The position numbers and the translations under genes were made by a program. The notes under the pieces are model-generated. The model was not told where the DNA came from, made no database searches, and saw nothing but the letters and a program-made list of their open reading frames with translations. Below are positions 8,808 through 17,351 of a stretch of 64,000 bases of DNA, in pieces. The stretch comes from a bacterium (GTDB lineage Bacteria; Armatimonadota; UBA5829), in the NCBI GenBank assembly GCA_021372295.1, contig JAJFUS010000033.1:50646-114645 (forward strand). Direction: 5' to 3'. The stretch's first letter is position 1. Every line of letters starts with the position of its first letter.

Positions 8808-8966
8808 GTGGAAGAAATTACAAAACAGAAGTTTACGGTCACAATCGAGTGGTCTCCTGAATCGGGACAAAGAGTCACTGAAGGCGACATAAAGGAAGCC
8901 GTCGAAGAGCTGGCGCTGGATGTAGACGAAGACGCAGTCGTCGAAGTTGAGGAAACTTTTGGTTAG
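8808..8966 (+). CDS. 52-residue acidic protein coupled to the MoeA-like gene
   Basis: Starts at GTG 8808 with the strong ribosome site GTGAGGAGG at 8791-8800 and ends at TAG 8964-8966. The protein is acidic: residues 8-20 form a likely beta strand (KFTVTIEWSPESG) and 25-50 a helix plus strand rich in Glu and Asp (EEL, DVDED, VEVEE). Its tail overlaps the start of the MoeA-like gene in another frame, and its GAGG at 8949-8952 is that gene's ribosome site, so the two are translationally coupled. No family recognised. Confidence 0.6.
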   Translation: MEEITKQKFTVTIEWSPESGQRVTEGDIKEAVEELALDVDEDAVVEVEETFG

Positions 8967-9855
8967 GACTGACTCCGAAACTGCCAGCGGCGTCACGCTC
9001 GACTTGCCCCGCGCGAGAGAATGCGCAATCGAATCGGTCAGCCTCATTGGGTCGGAACAGGCAGGTATTATCAACACATTCGGCAAAACGCTGGCCGAAT
9101 CCATAGATGGCGAAGAGATTATCTCGAAAGGGACTGTAATCGGGCCTAGTGAGATGTCGATGCTTGCGCGCATGGGAAAGCCGGGAATCGCGGTCAGGCG
9201 AAAACCGAAAGTCGCTGTAATCACCACTGGCGCCGACGTGGTTGAGATCGTCGAGGATATAAGGCCGGGACAGGTTAGAAATGTCGCTCGATACGAGATT
9301 GTCGGCATGGTGCTGGAGTCCGGCTGCGAAGTCGGCCGCCTGATACATGTCAGAGATGAGGCGTCTGGGCTGGAAAAAGCGATATCGGAAAGCTTGGGGT
9401 CGGACGCGATAATTATTGCGCTCGGATCGAAAGATAGTCATGAGATTGCCGTCACCGCGCTCAAGAACCTGGGAGACATACGCTTTGCTCAAGTGCGTCT
9501 GGCTCCAGGCTTCGCGACTGCATTCGCAATGGTGGAGGGAAGACCCGCGTTTATCGTGCCGGAAGCGGCGGCGCTGGAATCGTTTGAAGCCCTGATAAGA
9601 CCGGCTCTTCTCACAATGCTGGGACGCACGGCGGTCGACAGGAAAAAAGTCACCGCCACAATAAGCGCCGCGGTGAAACTCGACTCTAAGCTGACCCATT
9701 ATATTCGCGCCTTAACGGTTTTTGAAGACGGCCGCTATGTCGTCAAACCGTTCGATTCACATAGACACGAGTGTTTGAATTCGCTGATAGTCGTTGGGGC
9801 GAATGTCGAATCGGTGAGGCGCGGCGATGAAGTTGAAGTGATGATGCTGGCCTGA
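8959..9855 (+). CDS. MoeA-like protein lacking key molybdopterin motifs
   Basis: 298 residues from TTG 8959 (GAGG six bases upstream; TTG 8947 is an alternative). The order of elements follows MoeA: an N-terminal part LIGSEQAGIINTFGKTLAES, then KPKVAVITTGADVVE, then RPGQVRNVARYEIVGMVL (MoeA: GPGQIRNSN), then a C-terminal all-beta domain from about 215. The GGVSxGDxD loop is replaced by ALGSKDSHEI and the PGNPVS loop by VPEAAAL. It is also about 100 residues shorter than MoeA. It is probably a divergent relative with another role, not a functional molybdenum insertase; no other moa/moe gene is in the window. Confidence 0.65.
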   Translation: MVRTDSETASGVTLDLPRARECAIESVSLIGSEQAGIINTFGKTLAESIDGEEIISKGTVIGPSEMSMLARMGKPGIAVRRKPKVAVITTGADVVEIVEDIRPGQVRNVARYEIVGMVLESGCEVGRLIHVRDEASGLEKAISESLGSDAIIIALGSKDSHEIAVTALKNLGDIRFAQVRLAPGFATAFAMVEGRPAFIVPEAAALESFEALIRPALLTMLGRTAVDRKKVTATISAAVKLDSKLTHYIRALTVFEDGRYVVKPFDSHRHECLNSLIVVGANVESVRRGDEVEVMMLA

Positions 9856-9865
9856 CAATACATTA

Positions 9866-9893
9866 CCGCCGAGCGGATATGTCCACTCGGCGG
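9866..9893. terminator. bidirectional hairpin between MoeA-like gene and fliA
   Basis: CCGCCGAG / CTCGGCGG, 8-bp stem with a 12-nt loop that can pair further (GGA/TCC), in the 69-bp gap between convergent genes. Downstream on the plus side is a pyrimidine-rich tract. It is a plausible terminator for both. Confidence 0.6.
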
Positions 9894-9924
9894 CAGCTTC
9901 CTCTCTCTCCCTGTCTCCAAACTT

Positions 9925-10683
9925 CTATACGGCCAATGCAAAGCACGCGGAGGTGCGGCTCAGCTTGCCGGAAAGCCTCAGGACGGCTTTCGTATGAATC
10001 TGGCAAACACGCGACTCCGTAACCCCCAACACTGCAGCGATTTCTTTCTGGGTCAGGTTTTCGTAATAATACAAGGCGACAACCTGCTTTTCGCGCTCAG
10101 GAAGTTCGTCAATCGACCTGGCCAAGAGTCTCTTCTGATCCGCACGCTCGGCACATGAGGCGGGGTCGTCGAACTCGTCACCCGAGCGGGCAAGTATATC
10201 GCCTCCGCTGGCGATCATCTCGTCAAGTGAAAGCAGCGCCGACTGACCGACATCGGCAAGCATTCTCTCCAGATAGATGACGTCTATGCCCAGATATTCC
10301 GCCACTTCGATATCGTTCGGAGGACGCTTGAGCTGCATTTCCAGCCGCGCGTAGGCGTCGCGGAGAACGGTCTCATTCTTTCTGACCGACCTCGGCGTCC
10401 AGTCAAGACTTCTGATGACGTCGATCACCTCGCCGCGTATCCGGGTAAGCGCATAAGTCTCGAATTTGACATTGCGCTCAGGGTCGAACTTCTCGATGGC
10501 GTCAATAAGCCCGACCACGGCGTGACCGATCAGGTCTTCATAACCTAACGCGCCCGACGGCGACAGATTGAGCCGGTCGACGGCATACTTCGCCAGGTAG
10601 GCGTATTCAGAGATAAGACCGTCCCTGGCCTCTTCGCTGCCGTTCAGTTTGTACTCACGCCACAGCTTTCCTCGCTGATCCAT
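9925..10683 (-). CDS. fliA: flagellar RNA polymerase sigma-28 factor FliA
   Basis: Directs RNA polymerase to late flagellar and chemotaxis promoters. 252 residues with sigma region 2 (YEDLIGHAVVGLIDAIEKFD ... FETYALTRIRGEVIDVIRSL), region 3 (WTPRSVRKNE, LKRPPNDIEVAEYLG) and region 4 (LPEREKQVVALYYYENLTQ, then EIAAVLGVTESRVCQIHTKA). Length and RGxxxD spacing fit FliA/WhiG, not RpoD or SigB. It is the last gene of the flagellar supercluster, preceded by flhG and a small membrane gene. A candidate target promoter is at 50263-50290. No flgM anti-sigma gene is visible nearby. Confidence 0.93.
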   Translation of the reverse strand: MDQRGKLWREYKLNGSEEARDGLISEYAYLAKYAVDRLNLSPSGALGYEDLIGHAVVGLIDAIEKFDPERNVKFETYALTRIRGEVIDVIRSLDWTPRSVRKNETVLRDAYARLEMQLKRPPNDIEVAEYLGIDVIYLERMLADVGQSALLSLDEMIASGGDILARSGDEFDDPASCAERADQKRLLARSIDELPEREKQVVALYYYENLTQKEIAAVLGVTESRVCQIHTKAVLRLSGKLSRTSACFALAV

Positions 10684-10703
10684 GCTACATCAACCTCTCC
10701 AAA

Positions 10704-10931
10704 TCACGACTTGCTCTCTTCGCTCTCTTCGTCCTGGATCGAGTTCTTCATCACGGCAATCAGCATATTGCCCAGATAACCCAACACTATCCAGCATACG
10801 AAAAACGATCCGATAGACTTTGCGACAATCCAAATCAAGTCCTCGCCGGCCAGCCACAACGCCGCACCGACCGAAAGAAACATAACCAACCCGAGCACCA
10901 GGCTTATCAGCTTCCACACGGGCTGAACCAT
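10704..10931 (-). CDS. small two-helix membrane protein between flhG and fliA
   Basis: 75 residues from ATG 10931, preceded by GGAGG inside the end of flhG, one base after its stop. Hydrophobic segments at about 5-25 and 30-57 flank a short loop (AGEDL); the C-terminus is charged (DEESEESKS). Position is fixed in the flagellar operon between flhG and fliA. Function unknown. It could be a membrane partner of FlhF/FlhG. Confidence 0.65.
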   Translation of the reverse strand: MVQPVWKLISLVLGLVMFLSVGAALWLAGEDLIWIVAKSIGSFFVCWIVLGYLGNMLIAVMKNSIQDEESEESKS

Positions 10932-10932
10932 C

Positions 10933-11808
10933 CTAAGCCTCCACCAGTTCCGCCAATTCCAGAGAATCTGGCACAAACTCCCGCCTACGAATGCGGTCAT
11001 CCAGCTTGATCGCCATCTTCTTCAGCCACGGCCCCACCGCGCAGTGCGGCGACGAAAGCACCAATGGCTTCTGAGTGCGAATCGCCCAACCCACTGTTGC
11101 GTCACTGGGCAGATACTCATGCCTCTGGAAACTCCTGCCAAGAAACCGCTCGCATATATTCTTCAGGCCGTCAGCAACAGACGAAGCCTGCGACGGTGAC
11201 GAGCAGCAGTTGGCAACCAAAGTAATCTCGGCATCCGGTATTTTCGACAGCAACACTTTCATTGCGGCATAAGAATCCGTAATGGACGTCGGTTCGGGCG
11301 TGGTCACCATCATTACTTCGTCCGCAAATGCCAGGATCGACCCGATAGATCGATCTATGCCCGGCGATGTGTCGATCACAACAACCTCGCCGTCGGACGC
11401 CGTTCTCAAAACAAAATCTATTAAGCTGACCCCGGCTTCTCCATCGAGGTTCGCCATATCTTCCAAACCCGATCCCGACGACAGCAGCTTCAGGCCTTCA
11501 GGGCCATTCGCCCAGGCGTCGGAGGCATCCACTCGACCCCGAAGAACATCATTGAGCGTATGCCTGGGAGCCATTCCAAGCAAGACTTCAGCGTTCGACA
11601 GGCCGAAATCGGCATCCACAAGCCGCACGCGCCGTCCCGACCTCGCCAGCAGCAGCGCAAGGTTCACCGCGACGCTGGTCTTACCCACGCCGCCCTTACC
11701 GCTGGTGACGGCTATGGTGTAAAGCCTGGGCGACCTTATGTCGGAGCCGCAGCACATAACCCTGTCTCGAACAAGCATCCTTAAAGCCTCGGCCTGGTCA
11801 AGCATCAA
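10933..11808 (-). CDS. flhG: MinD-like ATPase FlhG (FleN/YlxH)
   Basis: 291 residues. ParA/MinD-type deviant Walker A SGKGGVGKTS at about 32-41, VDADFGLSN at about 63-71 and VVIDTSPGI near 149. FlhG stimulates the GTPase FlhF and limits the number and position of flagella; a short N-terminal segment before the P-loop (DQAEALRMLVRDR) corresponds to the DQAxxLR activation helix that touches FlhF, and is present here. Overlaps the end of flhF by four bases (ATGA), so translation is coupled. Soluble or membrane-peripheral. Confidence 0.93.
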   Translation of the reverse strand: MMLDQAEALRMLVRDRVMCCGSDIRSPRLYTIAVTSGKGGVGKTSVAVNLALLLARSGRRVRLVDADFGLSNAEVLLGMAPRHTLNDVLRGRVDASDAWANGPEGLKLLSSGSGLEDMANLDGEAGVSLIDFVLRTASDGEVVVIDTSPGIDRSIGSILAFADEVMMVTTPEPTSITDSYAAMKVLLSKIPDAEITLVANCCSSPSQASSVADGLKNICERFLGRSFQRHEYLPSDATVGWAIRTQKPLVLSSPHCAVGPWLKKMAIKLDDRIRRREFVPDSLELAELVEA

Positions 11809-13007
11809 GCAACCTCCACAACTACTCGGGCCATCTTGCCCGCTTCAGCAAAATCTATATCCTGCGGGACATTCTGCCCCGCCGTCATACACGATATTCC
11901 GAGCCCGGTCGACAAAGGCAGATTGATTACACAGCCCCGGTTCGGCGACTCGTCCAGCTTAGTGATAATCAGGCGCGTCGGCGAGAGCACTTTGAACTTC
12001 TCAACGGCCTCGCGCTGAATTTCCGGCGACAAAGACGCCGCAATCACTAGATGGGTCTGGGTGGGCGACGCCGCGTCCACAAACGCCTTAAGCTCCTGCA
12101 GATGTTCGTCGCTGCGCTGACTGCGCCCGACCGTATCGATCAGGACAACGTCTTTGTCCTGGTGCCTGGCGACACCGGCAGTCACTTCTTCGGGCGATAG
12201 AGCAATCTCAATCGGCACACCCATAATGCGGGCATAAGTGCGAAGCTGCTCGACAGCGCCAATGCGGTAGGTATCAGCCGTGACCAGCGCGACTTTCTTC
12301 CCCTGCTCCAATGAATACTTTGCGGCAAGTTTCGCCAGTGTGGTGGTTTTCCCCACCCCTGTGGGGCCAACTACCGCTATTACCTGGCGGCTGTCCAAAA
12401 CCGTCGGCATCGCAAAACCTTGAATCTTGGCCGCAAGCATCGAGGCGAGCTGAGTCGGGTCTTCTATATGAAGAAGGTCGGAAAGCAAATTGCGGGCGAT
12501 ATTTTCGTCGACTCCGACTCTCATCAATAATGGCTTACTCAAATTGCCAGCCGGGCGCTCATGACTACTCTGTATGCCCTGTCCGCTCAGAAGCCTTTCA
12601 ACGACAGAGCTGAGTTCTCTAAGCTCGGAGCGGAGCTGACTGACTTCCGAACTCGAATCATGCGCGACGGCGGTTGCGCCGCCATATAATCTGGCCGCAA
12701 GCGGAGCGGCCGAAGGCACGCTCTGCGGAACACTCGGCATGGTCAACGGCTCGCTCTGGAAACTGAACGACCCAACGGGCTGAGCCTGCGGCAGCGTAGT
12801 CTCCGCTCTCCACTCTCCACTCTCCACTCTTTGCTCTCCACTTTCTACAGCGGCCATCAGTTCAACTCTGTCATGACCGCCCAAGCCCAGAAGTCCACCG
12901 GACTTCACGTGCTTGGTGTTGAGCACCACCGCGTCCTCGCCAAGTTCCACTTTTGCGAGCATCAGCGCTTCCTGCATTGTTGGGGCCTCAAAGGTCTTAA
13001 TTCGCAT
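11805..13007 (-). CDS. flhF: SRP-type GTPase FlhF
   Basis: 400 residues. N-terminal B domain starts MRIKTFEAPTMQEALMLAKV; the NG GTPase domain starts near 190 with VVGPTGVGKTTT (G1), followed by DTYRIGAVEQL, DTVGRS and TKLDE. Together with FlhG it recruits the flagellar export apparatus to the pole or chosen site. The linker near residues 54-68 is encoded by a six-unit heptamer repeat (12806-12847), giving VESGEQRVESGEW. Starts 11 bases inside flhA. Linkers of FlhF are variable, so the insert is probably tolerated. Confidence 0.93.
   Translation of the reverse strand: MRIKTFEAPTMQEALMLAKVELGEDAVVLNTKHVKSGGLLGLGGHDRVELMAAVESGEQRVESGEWRAETTLPQAQPVGSFSFQSEPLTMPSVPQSVPSAAPLAARLYGGATAVAHDSSSEVSQLRSELRELSSVVERLLSGQGIQSSHERPAGNLSKPLLMRVGVDENIARNLLSDLLHIEDPTQLASMLAAKIQGFAMPTVLDSRQVIAVVGPTGVGKTTTLAKLAAKYSLEQGKKVALVTADTYRIGAVEQLRTYARIMGVPIEIALSPEEVTAGVARHQDKDVVLIDTVGRSQRSDEHLQELKAFVDAASPTQTHLVIAASLSPEIQREAVEKFKVLSPTRLIITKLDESPNRGCVINLPLSTGLGISCMTAGQNVPQDIDFAEAGKMARVVVEVA
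12806..12847. repeat. six-unit heptamer repeat (CTCTCCA) inside flhF
   Basis: Six consecutive 7-nt units: CTCTCCA three times, CTCTTTG, CTCTCCA, CTTTCTA. It is in the flhF reading frame; 42 bases equal 14 codons, so the frame is kept. It is the only coding member of the period-7 repeat family found in the window. Confidence 0.8.
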
Positions 13008-15102
13008 TTTTGAGCTTCACCATTCCTATAGAGTCAACTTCGATCTCAGGCGCAATTTCCGCATAAGAGAGAACCGTAAGTGTCGGCATGCTTTGCTCGA
13101 CCAGTCCTCTTACGTGCATTCTTGTCCTCGGAGAGCACAACACCACCGGGGAATGTCCCCGCGCGGCCAGCTTCTCCACCTGGTCACGTATTGCAGATAG
13201 CAATTCCTGTACCAGGCCGGGATCAAGGATCAGGCGCATACCAAGTTCAGTCTGGCGAATGTTTTCGGTGATGATCTGTTCCACGCTGGGATGCATCCCG
13301 AATACCGTGAGTTTGCCTTCAACTCCTTGGTGCTGGCGGCATATCGCGAGAGCCAGTCTCTGGCGAGTATATTCGGTCAAGATGTCTGTGTCTTTCGTCG
13401 CGCCGGCAAAATCGGCCAGGGCTTCGAGTATGGCAACTATATCGCGGATGGACACACGCTCGGCAAGCAGGTTCTGCAAGACTTTCTGGATATCGCCGAT
13501 CCCCATAACATCGGGAATAAGCTCGCCCACGACGGTCGGCGCCTCTTCTTTCGCGGCGTCGAGAATCTGCTGAGTCTCTTGCCTGGTGAGCAGTTCAGAC
13601 GCATGCCTGCGGACGAGCTCCGTAAGGTGCGTAACGAGGACAGTCGTCGGGTCGACCACGGTATAGCCCGCCACTTCCGCGAACATCTTCTGAGACTCGG
13701 ATATCCACGTCGCCGGAAGACCGAACGCAGGCTCGACGGTGTTTATTCCGCTGAGCTTTTCCGCCGCGCCGCCAGGGTTCATCGCCAGATAATGGCCTGG
13801 GAAGACCTCTCCACGCGCGACTTCAGTGCCTCGCAGCTTTAAGACATACTGGTTCGCGCCGAACTGGACGTTGTCTCGCACGCGGATAGCCGGAACGAGC
13901 GCGCCCATATCCATCGCGGCCTGTTTTCGCAGCATCGTGATCCTGTCCAGAAGTTCCCCACCCTGCTTAGGATCGGCAAGTGGAATCAGGCCGTATCCGA
14001 CCTCCAGCGCCAGCGGATCGACGCCGATCAGGTCGGTCATAGACTCGGGCTTGTTGGACGCCGTAGGTGCAGCAGCTTTCATAGCTTTTTCCTTGGCAGC
14101 CTGAACCGCCGCCTGCTTTTCATTTTGAGTCAGGAAATATGCGATCAGACCGGCAAGCCCCGCGGCAAGAAGCAGCGGCAGCTTAGGCATTCCCGGAACA
14201 ACCACCAGCATTCCAAACACACAAGCCGTAATAGCGATGGCCTTGGGGCTGGAAAAGACCTGGCTCATCAATTCAAGTCCCAGGCTCTTCTCGCCGCCGT
14301 TCTTTGTGACCATCAGACCGGTGGCGGTCGAGATCAAGAGCGCAGGTATCTGAGTGACCAAGCCTTCACCAACCGTGAGCAGAGTATATGTTTGAAGCGC
14401 CTGCATGATATCCATGCCGCGCTGAGCAATACCGACGGCGAACCCGCCAAGAACATTCACGATTATCATAATAATCGCGGCGATGGCGTCTCCACGCACG
14501 AACTTGGTGGCACCGTCCATAGCTCCGTAGAAGTCGGCTTCGCGCGCTACATTTTTTCGACGTCGAAGCGCCTCTTTCTCGTCGATGACACCCGCGTTGA
14601 GGTCGGCGTCGATTGCCATCTGCTTGCCGGGCATGGCGTCCAAAGTAAACCTCGCGGCGACTTCCGCGACACGCCCCGCACCATTGGTAATAACAACAAA
14701 CTGGATGATTACAAGGATTATGAAGACGACTATGCCGACCACATAATTGCCCCCGACAACGACCGACCCGAACGCCGATATGACCGCTCCTGCGTCGGCG
14801 TGCAGGAGGATCAGCCTGGTCGCGGATATGTTCAGCGATAGTCGGAATAAAGTCGCCAGCAAAAGCAGTGATGGGAACGAACTGAACTCCAGCGGCTCGG
14901 AAGTATACATCGACACCAGTAGAATCGACAGCGCCAGCGCTATATTGGCGCACAAGAGCAAGTCCAACACCCAGTGCGGCAGCGGCAGGATCATCATTGC
15001 GATAATCATTACCGCAACGCCAGCGATCAAAAGGTCGCTGTGGCGGGAAAGCACACCCATCGGCGACTGAGACTTATCCTGTTGTTGAACTACTACGGAC
15101 AT
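12997..15102 (-). CDS. flhA: flagellar type III export gate protein FlhA
   Basis: 701 residues, normal for FlhA. Seven to eight hydrophobic segments lie in the first 330 residues, with the conserved FHIPEP-family stretch ARFTLDAMPGKQMAIDADLN near 145-165. The C-terminal cytoplasmic domain (about 345-701) forms the nonameric ring that docks chaperone-substrate complexes. Start ATG 15102 lies eight bases downstream of flhB's stop (15110). It works with FlhB, FliP, FliQ, FliR in the export gate. Confidence 0.96.
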   Translation of the reverse strand: MSVVVQQQDKSQSPMGVLSRHSDLLIAGVAVMIIAMMILPLPHWVLDLLLCANIALALSILLVSMYTSEPLEFSSFPSLLLLATLFRLSLNISATRLILLHADAGAVISAFGSVVVGGNYVVGIVVFIILVIIQFVVITNGAGRVAEVAARFTLDAMPGKQMAIDADLNAGVIDEKEALRRRKNVAREADFYGAMDGATKFVRGDAIAAIIMIIVNVLGGFAVGIAQRGMDIMQALQTYTLLTVGEGLVTQIPALLISTATGLMVTKNGGEKSLGLELMSQVFSSPKAIAITACVFGMLVVVPGMPKLPLLLAAGLAGLIAYFLTQNEKQAAVQAAKEKAMKAAAPTASNKPESMTDLIGVDPLALEVGYGLIPLADPKQGGELLDRITMLRKQAAMDMGALVPAIRVRDNVQFGANQYVLKLRGTEVARGEVFPGHYLAMNPGGAAEKLSGINTVEPAFGLPATWISESQKMFAEVAGYTVVDPTTVLVTHLTELVRRHASELLTRQETQQILDAAKEEAPTVVGELIPDVMGIGDIQKVLQNLLAERVSIRDIVAILEALADFAGATKDTDILTEYTRQRLALAICRQHQGVEGKLTVFGMHPSVEQIITENIRQTELGMRLILDPGLVQELLSAIRDQVEKLAARGHSPVVLCSPRTRMHVRGLVEQSMPTLTVLSYAEIAPEIEVDSIGMVKLKNAN

Positions 15103-15109
15103 TGTTCAC

Positions 15110-16174
15110 CTACAGCTTCTTGAATTTCTGGCTAAGCCGATACACATACGCCAAAACCTCGGCCACAGCCTGGTAGAGGTTGGCCGGAATCTCGTCGCCT
15201 ATCTCCACCGCCGCATATAAAGCACGGGCCAGTTGCACGTTCTCGACCAGCGGAACATTGCTCTCCATGGCAATCTCTTTGATGCGTTTAGCGATAAAGT
15301 CCTTGCCCTTTGCCACCACAATCGGCGCAGTGGACTTCTGGGCGTCATATTTCAAGGCAACGGCAAAGTGCGTCGGGTTGGTAACGACCACATCGGCCTT
15401 AGGCACTTCCCGCATCATTCGCCGCTGCGCCATCTGTCGCTGCTTCTGGCGAATCTTACCTTTTATGTGCGGGTCGCCTTCAGACCGCTTCAGATCCTCT
15501 TTGACTTCCTGCTTGGTCATCTTCAGACTTTTATTGAGCTGCTGACGCTGAAACATATAATCGAGCGCCGCAATTACGAACAGAACAATGGCGGTCCTCA
15601 AAAGAATCTGCCAGACAAGCCCACTGATCTGGACACACGCAGTAAAGTAGCTTGCGCCGGCCAGCGTCGCGATATCGGCGTATTTGTCTCGAATAAACGA
15701 GTAGACCATCCCCCCGACAATCGCTATTTTTGCCACCGACTTCAGCAGTTCCACACCGGCCTGCGCCGAAAACATCCTGGTGATGCCCGAGAGCGGGTTG
15801 AGCCTCTCTCCCTTAAACTGAAGAGCCTTGCCGGAGATCGTAAAACCGACCTGCACCACGTTCGCCACAAACCCGATCACGGCCACGCCAAAGAACAAAG
15901 GCGCAATAGCCGGACCGATTCGCAGCAATAACTGTACCAGCCCATATCTGACATCGTAGATAGTGAGATCATGCGAAGGAAACTTGGTAAACGAATCGAT
16001 AGCCAGACCTCGGAGTGAATCGATGACCTTCGGACCTGTGGAACGCAATATGATCAGCGCAGATAAAAGAATGAGTGCGGAGTTAAGCTCGACGCTGCGG
16101 GCGACCCGGCCTTCTTCGCGGGCTTCATGTTTTCTACGGGGGGTTGCATCCTCGGTTCTGTCTTCTAAAGGCAT
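15110..16174 (-). CDS. flhB: flagellar export switch protein FlhB
   Basis: 354 residues. Begins EDRTEDATPRRKHEAREEGR, the standard FlhB start, followed by four transmembrane helices (about 30-205). The autocleavage motif NPTH is at 266-269 in VVTNPTHFAVALKYD; cleavage between Asn and Pro switches export from rod/hook to filament substrates. One base separates it from fliR. Nothing unusual in length or motif. Confidence 0.96.
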   Translation of the reverse strand: MPLEDRTEDATPRRKHEAREEGRVARSVELNSALILLSALIILRSTGPKVIDSLRGLAIDSFTKFPSHDLTIYDVRYGLVQLLLRIGPAIAPLFFGVAVIGFVANVVQVGFTISGKALQFKGERLNPLSGITRMFSAQAGVELLKSVAKIAIVGGMVYSFIRDKYADIATLAGASYFTACVQISGLVWQILLRTAIVLFVIAALDYMFQRQQLNKSLKMTKQEVKEDLKRSEGDPHIKGKIRQKQRQMAQRRMMREVPKADVVVTNPTHFAVALKYDAQKSTAPIVVAKGKDFIAKRIKEIAMESNVPLVENVQLARALYAAVEIGDEIPANLYQAVAEVLAYVYRLSQKFKKL

Positions 16175-16175
16175 C

Positions 16176-16952
16176 TCAAGCCCTCAAGTGCTTCAGCAGC
16201 GCGATAATATCGCCGTGCATGCCGCCGAATAGCCCGACCATCACACCTATAGCAATCGGCAACACAGCAATCACCACGAAAAGACCGACGGTCAGCTTTG
16301 CGGGGAAGCCTACGATAAAAACATTGAGCTGTGGAACCGTGCGGGCGAGAATACCCAGCGAGACATCGGTGAGGAAAATCGCCCCAACAACAGGCGCGGC
16401 GATTCTCAGAGCCGCCATGAAGATAGTCGCAAACATCCCAAGCATTCCGGCAGCGCTCTCCGGTGAGAACTGCATTTGACCGAGTGGCAGTATGCTGAAG
16501 CTCTCCGCCAAACCCGTTATCATCATGTGATGACCGTTGACCGCCAGGAACACCAATGTAGCCGCCAGGTTTTGAAGCTGACCGATAACCGCGCCGCTCT
16601 GCTTCGTCATCGGATCGACCACCTGCGCAAAACCCAGACCCATCGAAAGATCGATATACGACCCAGCCATCTGGATAGCCGCAAACATCAGCGACGCCAA
16701 AAACCCCATCAACACTCCAATCAGAGTCTCCTTAATAATCGCAAAGAAAAACTGCAGCATGTCGGGCGACACGCTGCCCGCCTGAGCCATCGGCAGAAAC
16801 ACAAACGTCAGCGACAACGCCACGCAGACGCGCACTTGAACCGTCACATTCACGTTGCCGAATATCGGCGCGGACGTAAATATGCCCCCAACTCGCGCAA
16901 GAACGAGCAGAAATGTCATTATTTGAGTTATTCCAAAACCTAATATATCCAT
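16176..16952 (-). CDS. fliR: flagellar export gate protein FliR
   Basis: 258 residues, six hydrophobic segments, with family hallmarks VLARVGGIFTSAPIFG near the N-terminus and LSMGLGFAQVVDP in the middle. Forms the FliPQR pore core in the membrane. No convincing ribosome-binding site precedes the ATG (the bases before it read GTCGACTTAACT), and a 17-bp hairpin lies just upstream (16971-17024), so translation may depend on RNA structure or coupling. Confidence 0.95.
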   Translation of the reverse strand: MDILGFGITQIMTFLLVLARVGGIFTSAPIFGNVNVTVQVRVCVALSLTFVFLPMAQAGSVSPDMLQFFFAIIKETLIGVLMGFLASLMFAAIQMAGSYIDLSMGLGFAQVVDPMTKQSGAVIGQLQNLAATLVFLAVNGHHMMITGLAESFSILPLGQMQFSPESAAGMLGMFATIFMAALRIAAPVVGAIFLTDVSLGILARTVPQLNVFIVGFPAKLTVGLFVVIAVLPIAIGVMVGLFGGMHGDIIALLKHLRA

Positions 16953-16970
16953 AGTTAAGTCGACGCGTCC

Positions 16971-17024
16971 AAGCGTCTGCGCGTCGGGAAAAGGACACTT
17001 CGACTCGCCGACGCGCTGACGCTT
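16971..17024 (-). promoter_or_regulatory. large stem-loop between fliQ and fliR
   Basis: On the minus strand, AAGCGTCAGCGCGTCGG pairs with CCGACGCGCAGACGCTT: 17-bp stem with a single A/A mismatch and a 20-nt loop. It begins at the fliQ stop codon and ends just before fliR. There is no U-run, so it looks like an mRNA processing, stability or attenuation element rather than a terminator. Confidence 0.6.
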
Positions 17025-17292
17025 AATGCACCAAGTTCGGCAGGCTGACGAACAGTTTCGTGGTAAAATTCACCATGCTTTTCAGCATCCAAGGGCCGAA
17101 GACCACCATCGCCACCACCACAGCAAGAATCTTTGGAACGAACGTCAACGTGGACTCTTGAATCTGCGTAGCGGCCTGGAACACGCTCACCGTGAGGCCG
17201 ACAATCATTCCAAGCCCTAAAGCCGGGGCGCATACCATCAGCGATATCATGACCGCGCGCTGCGCGAGTTCGAGTACTCCTGAATCCGTCAT
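17023..17292 (-). CDS. fliQ: flagellar export gate protein FliQ
   Basis: 89 residues, two hydrophobic helices at about 14-40 and 50-75, with the typical RAVMISLMVCAPALGLGMIV and TQIQESTLTFVPKI segments. Four copies assemble around FliP5R1 in the export gate. A sigma-54 promoter (17352-17367) and a heptamer repeat precede it, separating it from fliP, so fliQ-fliR-flhB-flhA and onward may have their own start of transcription. Confidence 0.95.
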   Translation of the reverse strand: MTDSGVLELAQRAVMISLMVCAPALGLGMIVGLTVSVFQAATQIQESTLTFVPKILAVVVAMVVFGPWMLKSMVNFTTKLFVSLPNLVH

Positions 17293-17310
17293 TTTAGTTA
17301 CTCCATTGGT

Positions 17311-17338
17311 GCGTTGTGTGTTGTGCGATTACGCATTA
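17311..17338. repeat. heptamer-period repeat upstream of fliQ
   Basis: Four 7-nt units GCGTTGT, GTGTTGT, GCGATTA, CGCATTA. It lies between the sigma-54 promoter and fliQ, so it would be in the leader of the transcript. Confidence 0.6.
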
Positions 17339-17351
17339 CGAGGGTGGTTAT

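Noticed and set aside
12806..12847. Possible CRISPR-like array
   Set aside because: Units are 7 nt and contiguous with no spacers; no cas genes in the window.
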